Of a stretch of DNA of 64,000 bases, positions 1-9,381 are shown in pieces. The notes below the pieces were generated by a model. The model was not told where the DNA came from. It saw nothing but the letters and a program-made list of their open reading frames with translations, and did no database searches. Position 1 is the stretch's first letter. Each line of letters starts with the position of its first letter. Both the position numbers and the translations under genes were made by a program. The DNA comes from Agromyces mangrovi (GTDB lineage Bacteria > Actinomycetota > Actinomycetes > Actinomycetales > Microbacteriaceae): positions 372,001 to 436,000 of the forward strand of contig NZ_AP027737.1 in the NCBI RefSeq assembly GCF_030296695.1. Direction: 5' to 3'.

Positions 1-1207
1 TCCAGCCGGGGAGGCGGCCGATCGCGAACAGCACGGTGAACATGCGCGTCGGGAAGCCCATGGCCTTGTAGATGACGCCGGTGTAGAAGTCGACGTTCGG
101 GTAGAGCTTGCGCTGGCGGAAGTAGTCGTCCTCGAGCGCGATCTGCTCGAGCTCCTTGGCGATGTCGAGCAGCGGGTCGTTCACCCCGAGGCCGGCGAGC
201 ACGGCGTCGGCGCTCTCCTTGACGAGCTTCGCGCGCGGGTCGTAGTTCTTGTACACCCGGTGGCCGAAGCCCATCAGGCGCACGCCCTCCTCCTTGCGCT
301 TGACGCGCTCGACGAAGCCGCGCACGCCCTCGCCCGAGGCCTTGATGCCCGCGAGCATCTCGAGCACGGCCTCGTTGGCGCCGCCGTGCAGCGGGCCGTA
401 GAGCGCGTTGATGCCGGCCGAGACCGATGCGTACAGGTTCGCGCCGGTCGAGCCGACGAGGCGCACGGTCGAGGTCGACGCGTTCTGCTCGTGGTCCTCG
501 TGCAGGATGAGCAGCCGGTCGAGCGCGGCCGACACGGTCGGGTCGATCTCGTACGGCTCGGCGAGGATGCCGAAGTTCATCTTGAGGAAGTTGTCGATGT
601 ACGACAGCGAGTTGTCCGGGTACAGGAACGCCTGGCCGAGCGACTTCTTGTGCGCGTAGGCGGCGATGACCGGGAGCTTCGCGAGCAGGCGGATCGTGGT
701 GAGCTCGACCTGCTCGGGGTCGTTCGGGTCGGAGGAGTCCTCGTAGTACGTGGAGAGCGCCGACACCGCGCTCGAGAGCACCGACATGGGGTGCGCCGTA
801 TGCGGCAGGGCCGAGAAGAAGCGCTTGAGGTCCTCGTGCAGGAGCGTGTGGCGACGGATGCGCTCGTCGAATGCGGCGAGCTCGTCGGCCGTCGGCAGGT
901 TGCCGTAGATGAGCAGCCACGCGACCTCGAGGAACGTGGAGCCCTGTGCGAGCTGCTCGATCGGGTAGCCGCGGTAGCGCAGGATGCCCTGGTTGCCGTC
1001 GATGTAGGTGACCGACGAGCGGGTCGCGGCGGTGTTCGCGAAGCCGTAGTCGAGCGTGGTCATGCCCGTCTGCTTCATGAACGTCGAGATGTCGATGCTC
1101 GACGCCCCCTCGACCGACGGAACGACCGGGAAGCTCGCAGTCCCTCCCGGGTAGGTCAGCGTCGCCTGCTCCGGCTCGCCACTCGTTCGCGTCTCGACGT
1201 CGCCCAC
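1..1207 (-). CDS. gltA: citrate synthase, C-terminus cut by window edge
   Basis: Condenses oxaloacetate and acetyl-CoA to citrate, the entry step of the TCA cycle, in the cytoplasm. About 402 codons are present and the last residues lie beyond the left edge. The translation carries the family hallmarks: LHGGANE and GFGHRVYKNYDPRA with the two catalytic histidines, and NVDFYTG with the catalytic aspartate. GTG at 1207 is chosen as start because a good ribosome site (AGGAGGC) sits just upstream at 1211-1217. The gene reads away from dapC, and 175 bp separate its start from the dapC stop. A TAGGCT -10-like box near 1281-1286 is the best promoter candidate. The family identity is secure; only the C-terminus is unseen. 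Confidence 0.96.
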   Translation of the reverse strand, partial: MGDVETRTSGEPEQATLTYPGGTASFPVVPSVEGASSIDISTFMKQTGMTTLDYGFANTAATRSSVTYIDGNQGILRYRGYPIEQLAQGSTFLEVAWLLIYGNLPTADELAAFDERIRRHTLLHEDLKRFFSALPHTAHPMSVLSSAVSALSTYYEDSSDPNDPEQVELTTIRLLAKLPVIAAYAHKKSLGQAFLYPDNSLSYIDNFLKMNFGILAEPYEIDPTVSAALDRLLILHEDHEQNASTSTVRLVGSTGANLYASVSAGINALYGPLHGGANEAVLEMLAGIKASGEGVRGFVERVKRKEEGVRLMGFGHRVYKNYDPRAKLVKESADAVLAGLGVNDPLLDIAKELEQIALEDDYFRQRKLYPNVDFYTGVIYKAMGFPTRMFTVLFAIGRLPGW

Positions 1208-1382
1208 GGCGCCTCCTGTGATCCGGGTGTGTCTCGGGGGATGGGCGCCCGCCGGTTCACGGCCGGGGCGCCCGCATACAGCCTAGACGGCGCGGCGACC
1301 TACTGTCGCATCCGCCAACGATCCCCGTGGACGCCTGCACGATTCAGCCAATGGCGAGCGGGTGCTCCTGGGCCGCCGCGAC

Positions 1383-2492
1383 TCAGGACGCGGCCGACAA
1401 CCGTGCCGCCGCCTCGGCGACGCGCTCGTCGCTGGCCGTCAGCGACAGGCGCACGTGCTCCGGGAAGTGGGGGCCGTAGAAGTGGCCGGGGCCCGCGACG
1501 ATGCCGAGCCCGGCGAGCCGGTCGATGCTCTCCCACGCGTCGCGCCCCTCGGTGGCCCAGAGGTAGAGCCCCGCCTCGGAGTGGTCGATACGGAACCCGG
1601 CCGCGACGAGCGCGGGCACCAGCGCGTCGCGGCGGGCGCGGTAGCGCGCCTTCTGCTCCGCCACGTGCGCGTCGTCGCCGAGGGCGGCCACCATCGCCGC
1701 CTGCAACGGCGCGGGCGGCATGAGCCCGCCGTGCTTGCGCACGTTGAGCAGTCGCGCGATGCGGGTGCGGCAGCCGGCGACGAATGCACCGCGGTACCCG
1801 GCCATGTTCGACTGCTTGCTGAGCGAGTACACGGCGAGCGTGTCGGTGCGGTCGTCGCCGACGACGCGTGGGTCGAGGATGCTCGGCACGCGCTGCGCGT
1901 CCCACGGGGCATCCCACCCCAATTCGGCGTAGCACTCGTCGTTCACGACCACGGCGCCCAGCTCGCGCGCCCGTGCGTGCGCGGCGCGCAGCGCCTCGAC
2001 GTCGAGCACGCGGCCGTCGGGGTTGCCCGGGCTGTTCAGCCAGACCAGCGCGGTCTCCTCGGGCCACTCGGCGGGGTCGTCGGATGCCACGGCGTCGGCG
2101 CCCGCGAAGGTGGCGCCCACCGCGTAGGTGGGGTACGCGGCGCGCGGGTGCACGACCACGTCGCCCTCGCCCACGCCGAGCATGAACGGCAGCATCGCGA
2201 CCAGCTCCTTCGAGCCGATCGTGGGCAGCACGTGGTCGCCCGAGAGTCCGGTGACGCCGCGGCGTCGCGCGAACCACTCGACGATCGCCGCGCGAAGCTC
2301 GGGGGTGCCGGTCGTGGTGGGGTACGCGTGCGCGTCGGTCGCGTCGCGGAGGGCGTCGCGCACGACGTCGGGCGTGGCGTCGACGGGCGAGCCGATCGAG
2401 AGGTCGACCGTTCCGCCCGGGTGCCGTGCCGCGCGCTCGCGGTACGGCGTCATGAGGTCCCAGGGGTAGTCCGGGAGCTCGCCGAGCGCCAC
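1383..2492 (-). CDS. dapC: succinyldiaminopimelate aminotransferase
   Basis: PLP-dependent class I/II aminotransferase of 369 residues. It converts N-succinyl-2-amino-6-ketopimelate with glutamate to succinyl-diaminopimelate in lysine and peptidoglycan precursor synthesis. Visible motifs are NSPGNPDG (about 153-160), NDECY with the PLP aspartate (about 184-188) and SLSKQSNMAG, where Lys226 is the predicted Schiff-base lysine. The GTG start at 2492 follows the ferredoxin stop by two bases, so the two genes are translationally coupled. The ferredoxin-dapC order is conserved in actinobacteria and supports the DapC assignment over a generic aminotransferase. An open frame continues upstream through the ferredoxin region, but that is the wrong frame for the ferredoxin and is not used. 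Confidence 0.9.
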   Translation of the reverse strand: MALGELPDYPWDLMTPYRERAARHPGGTVDLSIGSPVDATPDVVRDALRDATDAHAYPTTTGTPELRAAIVEWFARRRGVTGLSGDHVLPTIGSKELVAMLPFMLGVGEGDVVVHPRAAYPTYAVGATFAGADAVASDDPAEWPEETALVWLNSPGNPDGRVLDVEALRAAHARARELGAVVVNDECYAELGWDAPWDAQRVPSILDPRVVGDDRTDTLAVYSLSKQSNMAGYRGAFVAGCRTRIARLLNVRKHGGLMPPAPLQAAMVAALGDDAHVAEQKARYRARRDALVPALVAAGFRIDHSEAGLYLWATEGRDAWESIDRLAGLGIVAGPGHFYGPHFPEHVRLSLTASDERVAEAAARLSAAS

Positions 2493-2494
2493 GG

Positions 2495-2815
2495 TCAGTG
2501 GGCCTGCGGCGGCAGCGCGGCGACGACCGGGTGGTCCTTGGCGATCACGCCGACCTTGGCCGCCCCGCCGGGCGAGCCGATGTCGTCGAAGAACTCGACG
2601 TTGGCCTTGTAGTAGTCGGCCCACTGGTCGGGCAGGTCGTCCTCGTAGTAGATCGCCTCGACCGGGCAGACCGGCTCGCATGCGCCGCAGTCGACGCATT
2701 CGTCCGGGTGGATGTAGAGCGAACGCTCCCCCTCGTAGATGCAGTCGACGGGGCATTCGTCGATGCAGGCGCGGTCTTTGACGTCGACGCACGGGAGGGC
2801 GATGACATAGGTCAC
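2495..2815 (-). CDS. fdxA: 7Fe ferredoxin (3Fe-4S/4Fe-4S)
   Basis: Small electron-transfer protein of 106 residues. The N-terminal half has seven or more cysteines in the 7Fe spacing: Cys9, Cys17, Cys21 and Cys25, then the [12 protein letters not shown] cluster motif around 40-51. The acidic C-terminal tail ([13 protein letters not shown] region) is typical of actinobacterial FdxA. The GTG at 2815 gives the canonical start [11 protein letters not shown]. The longer open frame upstream has no family similarity and was trimmed. The gene leads a two-gene unit with dapC. It probably serves as a low-potential electron donor in the cytoplasm; the partner cannot be read from the sequence. Confidence 0.93.
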   Translation of the reverse strand: MTYVIALPCVDVKDRACIDECPVDCIYEGERSLYIHPDECVDCGACEPVCPVEAIYYEDDLPDQWADYYKANVEFFDDIGSPGGAAKVGVIAKDHPVVAALPPQAH

Positions 2816-2853
2816 GGTGTTCGCGTTCCCTTCGGTAGGCGGGCCCAGCCAGT

Positions 2854-3207
2854 CTACGCGTCGGTGCGGCGCGGCTGCGGCAGCGTCGGCCACGCCACGA
2901 CGAGCACGGCGACGAGCGTCGGGCCGACCGCCCACGCGAGGCCCGCGATGCCCTCCGAGACCAGCACGGTTCCGCCCGCCTGCGGCAGCGAGAGCAGCGA
3001 GACGACGCCCACGAGGCCGAACGCGCCCGCGAACGCGACCCAGCGGTCGTGCGTCACGAGGCGTAATCCGGCGAGCAGCGCGGCCGCCCCCGCGAGCGCG
3101 AGGACGATGCCCCACGGGATCGTGACCGTGCCGACGGTCCACGCCAGCCGGTGCCCGAGCGTGCCGAGCAGGCCGTACGCGGCGCCCGCGAGCACGGCGC
3201 CGGCCAT
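2854..3207 (-). CDS. small integral membrane protein, unknown function
   Basis: Protein of 117 residues with about four hydrophobic segments (roughly 4-20, 27-45, 56-75 and 88-106) and short polar loops, ending in a basic tail (PQPRRTDA). It has no catalytic motif I can see. It lies between the ferredoxin/dapC pair and a lipoprotein gene, all on the minus strand, 25 bp downstream of the lipoprotein stop and 38 bp from the ferredoxin start, so cotranscription is plausible. Similar uncharacterised four-helix proteins occur at this locus in other Microbacteriaceae, from memory. I infer only an inner-membrane location. Confidence 0.75.
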   Translation of the reverse strand: MAGAVLAGAAYGLLGTLGHRLAWTVGTVTIPWGIVLALAGAAALLAGLRLVTHDRWVAFAGAFGLVGVVSLLSLPQAGGTVLVSEGIAGLAWAVGPTLVAVLVVAWPTLPQPRRTDA

Positions 3208-3232
3208 GATGCCGACGCGGGCGAGCCCCCGG

Positions 3233-3685
3233 TCACTGACCTGCGGGGACGACGACGTAGACGATGCCGTCGTTGCCCGCCGTGACCACCACGTCGTAGC
3301 GCGGGTTGCTGAACGCGGCGACGCCGGCGGTGCCCGCCTCGGCGAACGTGTCGTCCTCGGTGAAGCCCGCTGCGAGCAGCTGCTGCCGGGCCTGCTCGAG
3401 CGCGTCGGAGGACTCGGCCTGGATGGTCACCGCCCAGCCGGTCTCGTTGTTGGCGGTGCCGGATGCGCCGAAGAGGACCTCGCCGTCGACGACCGGCACC
3501 TCGTTCGGCCAGCCCTCGGGCATCTCGCCGACGCCGACCGCACCGCCGGTCGCGCCCTCGATGGCCTCCTCGACGCCCTGGTTCACGATCTGCTCGAGCG
3601 GGTTGCCGAAGCACCCGCTGAGGCTCACGGCGAGGGCGGCGGACACGGCGACGGCGGAGGCGGCACGGAGTGCGGTGGAGGGCAT
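3233..3685 (-). CDS. lipoprotein, unknown function
   Basis: Protein of 150 residues. The ATG at 3685 is preferred to the GTG at 3733 because it starts a clean lipoprotein signal: a basic N-end, a hydrophobic stretch AVAVSAALAVSL, then the lipobox LSGC. The mature part is small, acidic and rich in Gly/Ala. It ends with strands that alternate hydrophobic residues (DVVVTAGNDGIVYVVVPAG), suggesting a compact beta domain on the outer face of the membrane. Context gives no function; it precedes the small membrane protein and could be cotranscribed with it. A binding or sensing role is possible but unsupported. Confidence 0.8.
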   Translation of the reverse strand: MPSTALRAASAVAVSAALAVSLSGCFGNPLEQIVNQGVEEAIEGATGGAVGVGEMPEGWPNEVPVVDGEVLFGASGTANNETGWAVTIQAESSDALEQARQQLLAAGFTEDDTFAEAGTAGVAAFSNPRYDVVVTAGNDGIVYVVVPAGQ

Positions 3686-3804
3686 GCTGGCAGTGTATTG
3701 CCCGGGTCGGGCGCCTGCATCGGGGTCACCCACGAGCCGCTTCCCGGGTGGTGGCCGGGTCGCGTACCGTTGGTCACCGACCTGCCGATGACGCGAGGAG
3801 CCCC

Positions 3805-4596
3805 ATGGACGACCAGCCCGTGATCACGACGACCTGGGACGGCGCGGTCGCGACCGTGACGATCGACCGGCCCGCGGCGCTCAACGCGCTCTCGCGGCGC
3901 GTGCTCGAGGAGCTCGCCGCGGCGTTCGACGCCCTCGCCGGGGCCGGCACCGCGCTGCGGGGCGTCGTGCTGGTCGGCGCGGGCGGTCGCGCGTTCGTCG
4001 CCGGCGCCGACATCCGCGAGCTCTCCGACCTCGACGCGGAGGGCGCCGCCGCGATGGGCCGGCTCGGGCACGACGCGGTCGCGCGCATCGAGTCGCTCGG
4101 CGCACCCGTGATCGCCTGCGTCGACGGCTACGCGCTCGGCGGGGGCCTCGAGCTCGCGCTCGCCTGCGACTTCGTCTACGCGTCGGCGCAGTCGCGGTTC
4201 GGACTGCCCGAGGTGTCGCTCGGCGTGATCCCCGGGTTCGGCGGCACCGTGCGGCTGCCGCGCGCGGTCGGACTGGCCCGGGCGAAGGAGCTCATCTACT
4301 CGGGCCGCATGGTCGACGCCGCCGAGGCCGAGCGCATCGGGCTGGTCTCGCGGGTCGAGTCCGATCGCGACGCGCTGCTCGCCGCCGCCCGTGCGACGCT
4401 CGACGAGATCGGCACGCGGTCGCCGAGCGCGGTCGCGCTCGCGAAGCGGGTGCTGGTCGACGCGTCGGGCACGCCGACCGAGCGTGCGACCGAACTCGAG
4501 ATCGGTGGGTTCTCACGCGCGTTCGGCACCGAGGACATGCGCGAGGGCACGAGCGCGTTCCTCGACAAGCGCACGCCGGAGTTCACCGGTCGCTGA
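3805..4596 (+). CDS. enoyl-CoA hydratase/isomerase family protein
   Basis: Crotonase-fold protein of 263 residues, the usual length for a stand-alone enoyl-CoA hydratase. The oxyanion-hole segments are visible as FVAGADIRE (64-72) and ALGGGLELA (110-118). The two catalytic glutamates of true hydratases are present, Glu116 in GGGLELAL and Glu136 in GLPEVSLG. This favours hydration of 2-enoyl-CoA in fatty-acid or branched-acid breakdown over an isomerase or ligase side branch. ATG at 3805 has a ribosome site GAGGAG at 3796-3801. The gene stands alone on the plus strand between two minus-strand genes, so the pathway partner is not given by context. Confidence 0.88.
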   Translation: MDDQPVITTTWDGAVATVTIDRPAALNALSRRVLEELAAAFDALAGAGTALRGVVLVGAGGRAFVAGADIRELSDLDAEGAAAMGRLGHDAVARIESLGAPVIACVDGYALGGGLELALACDFVYASAQSRFGLPEVSLGVIPGFGGTVRLPRAVGLARAKELIYSGRMVDAAEAERIGLVSRVESDRDALLAAARATLDEIGTRSPSAVALAKRVLVDASGTPTERATELEIGGFSRAFGTEDMREGTSAFLDKRTPEFTGR

Positions 4597-4676
4597 CGCG
4601 GTCGCCCCGCGCCGCACCGAGTACGCGAAACGCGGGTACTCGCGCCGCGTTTCCGCGATCTGCGTACGCGGTCGCG

Positions 4677-5605
4677 TCAGTTGACGTGGCTGAGCAGCCA
4701 GGCGTAGCCGTCGAAGCGCACGCCGTCGGTGTAGTACATCTCGAGGTGCAGGTGGGGGCCTGTGGACTGCCCGGTCGAGCCGACCCGGCCGAGCGTCTGG
4801 CCCGCGGTGACCTGCTGGCCGACAGAGACCGAGATCGAGCCGGCCTGCATGTGCGCGTAGAGGCTCGTGACGAGGCGACCGCCGATGTTGTGCTGCACCT
4901 CGACGTAGTTGCCGAGACCGCCGCCGCCCGCGGTCGCCGTGACGACCACGCCGTCGGAGATCGAGCCGATCGCTGTGCCCGCGCCGGGGTTGAAGTCGAC
5001 GCCGTCGTGGTTGGTCGAGCAGCCGTAGCAGGGCGCGACACGGTAGCCGAAGCCGTCGCTGATCTTCGAGTGGTTCGGGAACGGCCAGACGACCTTCTCC
5101 ACGTCGGCGAGGGCCGTGACGCCGACGCCGGCGACCGACGTGTACAGGGGCGGCGGTGCCTTCTCGACGTCGTAGGAACCCGTCTGCACGGGCTCGAGCT
5201 CCGCGGCGCCCACGACGATCGTCTGCGGGTCCTCGGCCGGCGCCTGGTCGTACACCGAGGCCTGCACCTCGCCGTCGCGCGACGTGAGCGCGGCGGCGGG
5301 CAGGGTCGTCGACACCGCGAGGGCGCCGACGAACAGGAACCCGAGGCCGCTCGTCGCGGTGCGCAGGCGCGCCTTGCGGGCGCGGTAGGCCTCGGCGCTC
5401 AGCGGCCGCTCGGGGCCCTCGAACCAGCGCGAGGTCGCGACGGACGCGTCCCGGAGCATGCGCTGCACGCCGCGGAGGACGCGGGGAGTCGTGCGCTCGG
5501 TCGTGCGCCGCGCGGTGCGCGACGTCGAGCGCAGGGCGCGGCGGCGTCGGGGGCGAACACGCTGCGGCGCGGGGCGGCACGGCGGCCGGTGGAACGACGG
5601 GGCAT
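4677..5605 (-). CDS. M23 family metallopeptidase, frameshifted at a G run
   Basis: Secreted or membrane-anchored peptidoglycan endopeptidase, about 309 residues once repaired. The C-terminal LytM/peptidase M23 domain shows the zinc motif HDGVDFNPGAGT, later YAHMQ and the closing HLHLEMY. A hydrophobic segment around residue 95-115 (LGFLFVGALAVS) is the membrane anchor after a basic cytoplasmic tail. The catalytic frame is open only back to an ATG at 5459. The ATG at 5605 (MPRRSTG) fits the promoter at 5626-5653 but lies in another frame. Adding one C to the run at 5571-5574 joins the two frames into a typical family N-terminus, so a contraction artefact is likely. It is not fused to TypA, although the frame stays open through it. 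Confidence 0.88.
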
Positions 5606-5625
5606 AGCTGGGGGAACCTAGAGCA

Positions 5626-5653
5626 AAAGTAACATTCGGGTAACGGTCGTCAA
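5626..5653 (-). promoter_or_regulatory. promoter of the M23 peptidase gene
   Basis: On the minus strand, TTGACG (5648-5653) is followed after 16 bp by TACTTT (5626-5631). Transcription would start near 5618, about 12 bases before the ATG at 5605, giving a very short leader. This supports 5605 as the true start. Box assignment is by eye. Confidence 0.55.
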
Positions 5654-5739
5654 GCGACCCGACGTACGCTACGCGACCCAACCTGAAAGAACGCTCGGTA
5701 TTGAGCCCTGCGCCGAGCTGCGCGCGGGCGCTCGCTCCC

Positions 5740-5760
5740 CCGGCGGGCCTCGCCCACCGG
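5740..5760 (-). terminator. possible terminator hairpin after typA
   Basis: An imperfect hairpin with eight GC pairs, one mismatch and a three-base loop lies 17 bases beyond the typA stop. There is no U tract, as is common for high-GC actinobacterial terminators, so assignment rests on stem and position only. Confidence 0.4.
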
Positions 5761-5776
5761 CATCCGGAACCTGCGG

Positions 5777-7681
<1,905 letters not shown>

Positions 7682-7731
7682 GGAGAAGTCCTTGAAAGTG
7701 AGGGAGAACGCCGGGAAGCCGACAGGACAGC

Positions 7732-8406
7732 CTATCGCAGCACGCCGTCGTGCAATTCGAGCACCCGGTCGGCCCGCTCCACGATCGACGGGTCGTGGGT
7801 CGACAGCAGCACCGCGAGCCCATCGTCGTGCGCGATCGACGCGATCAGCTCGACCATGGCGGCGGCCGTCGTCGAGTCGAGCTGGCCGGTGGGCTCGTCG
7901 GCGAGCAGGATGCGGGGGCGACCCGCGAGCGAACGAGCGATGCCGACGCGCTGCTGCTGTCCGCCCGAGAGCTCCGCGGGGCGCTGCGACGCGTGGCCGG
8001 CGAGGCCGACCCGGTCGAGCAGCATGCCGACTCGCTCGGCGCGCTCGGAGGCATCCGCCCCTTGGATGCGCAGCGGCAACTCGACGTTCTCCTGCGCCGA
8101 CAGCGCGCCGATCAGGCCGAACGACTGGAACACGAACCCGACCTCGTCGCGGCGGATGCGATCGACCTCGGACTCGGCCGCGGTCGTCAGGTCGACGCCT
8201 CCCACCTGAACGGTGCCGGTCGTGGGCGGCTGGATGCCGCCGAGCACGTGCAGCAGCGTCGTCTTGCCGGCACCCGACGGCCCGATGAGCACGACGAACT
8301 CGCCGGGCGAGAGGGTGAGGGATGCGTCGGCCAGCGCTGTCACGTCACCGGCCGGCGTGCGGTGGACGACGGAGAGGCCCTCCGCCTCGAGCACGTGCTC
8401 AGCCAC
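7732..8406 (-). CDS. ABC transporter ATP-binding protein (LolD/MacB type)
   Basis: ATPase subunit of 224 residues from the LolD/MacB class, powering an FtsX-type permease. Walker A is GPSGAGKTT (42-50), the signature is LSGGQQQR (about 140), Walker B is ILLADEPT with a following H-loop LSTHD. GTG at 8406 is chosen over an in-frame ATG at 8427 because it has a good ribosome site (AGGGAGG) and overlaps the upstream stop by eight bases. It is the last gene of a four-gene operon with two permeases and a second ATPase. The two ATPases may form a heterodimer, or each may serve one permease; the sequence does not decide. Confidence 0.93.
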   Translation of the reverse strand: MAEHVLEAEGLSVVHRTPAGDVTALADASLTLSPGEFVVLIGPSGAGKTTLLHVLGGIQPPTTGTVQVGGVDLTTAAESEVDRIRRDEVGFVFQSFGLIGALSAQENVELPLRIQGADASERAERVGMLLDRVGLAGHASQRPAELSGGQQQRVGIARSLAGRPRILLADEPTGQLDSTTAAAMVELIASIAHDDGLAVLLSTHDPSIVERADRVLELHDGVLR

Positions 8407-9381
8407 GGTCGCCTCCCTGCGGGTCATCGCCCTCGGGCGAATCGGATGCCTCGTGCTGGTCGACCGGCGCAGCATCGGCGCTCCCCGGCTCGGGGGCGCC
8501 CCGATGGCCCGGCCACACCCCCACGTGGTCGGCCTCGAGCCGCAGCCGCACGCGCTCGCGCAGCGACAGGCGCGCCATGTAGTCGTCGGGCAGCTGGAGC
8601 CGGCCGACCCTGTCGAGCACCGCGAACTCCTCGGCCATGGCGTGCTCGCGCCCTCGTCGTCGGTGTGGGTCCAGCGCAGCACCTCGGTCGAGGTGCGGCC
8701 GTCGCGGATCTGCACGGTGCGCTGCACGTGCTCCGACACGGTCGGGTCGTGCGTCACGAGCAGCGCCGTGGTGCCGAGCTCGCGGTTCACGGTCTCGAAT
8801 GTCTCGAGCACCTCGACCGAGGCGTGCTCGTCGAGGTCGCCGGTCGGCTCGTCGGCGAGCAGCACCCGCGGGTCGTTCGCGAGGGCGACCGCGATCGCGA
8901 CGCGCTGCTGCTGGCCTCCCGACAGCTCGGCGGGCCGGCGGTCGGCGAGGTCGGCGACGCCCGCGAGGTCGAGCAGCTCGTGCGCCCGCTCGGGGTGCTT
9001 GCGGTCGCCGCCGATGGCGCGGGCGAGCTGCACGTTCTCGAGCGCCGAGAGGTATGGCAGGAGGTTGCGCGCGGTCTGCTGCCAGACGAAGCCGACGACC
9101 TCGCGGCGATAGCGCACGCGCTCGCGGTTCAACAGCGACGGCAGGTCGCGGCCCGCCACGGTCGCCTTGCCCGCGGTGGGCGCGTCGAGCGCCGACAGGA
9201 TGGAGAGCAGCGTCGACTTGCCCGAGCCCGACGCGCCGACGAGCGCGACGAGCTCGCCGCGGTCGACGAGCAGGTCGAGGCCCTGGAGCGCCTGCACCTC
9301 GATGTCGGCGACCGTGAAGATGCGCACGAGCCCGTGGCACTCGATGTCGGGGCCGGTGTCGGCGATGGACGTGGTGGTCAT
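8399..9381 (-). CDS. ABC transporter ATP-binding protein with C-terminal tail, frameshifted
   Basis: LolD/MacB-type ATPase, about 327 residues when repaired. Walker A is GASGSGKST, the signature LSGGQQQR, Walker B VLLADEPTGDLDEH, H-loop LVTHD. The frame breaks at 8651-8653: with one more G in that run the reading continues into EHAMAEEFAVLDRVGRLQLP and stops at 8399. Without it the frame runs on falsely into the next gene. The tail after the ATPase core is about 100 residues. Its first part (LDRVGRLQLPDDY then RLRLEADHV) resembles an AbrB-like swapped-hairpin domain, followed by an acidic, proline-rich end. ATG 9381 overlaps the permease stop as ATGA. Position in the operon marks it as the motor of the adjoining permease. 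Confidence 0.86.
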
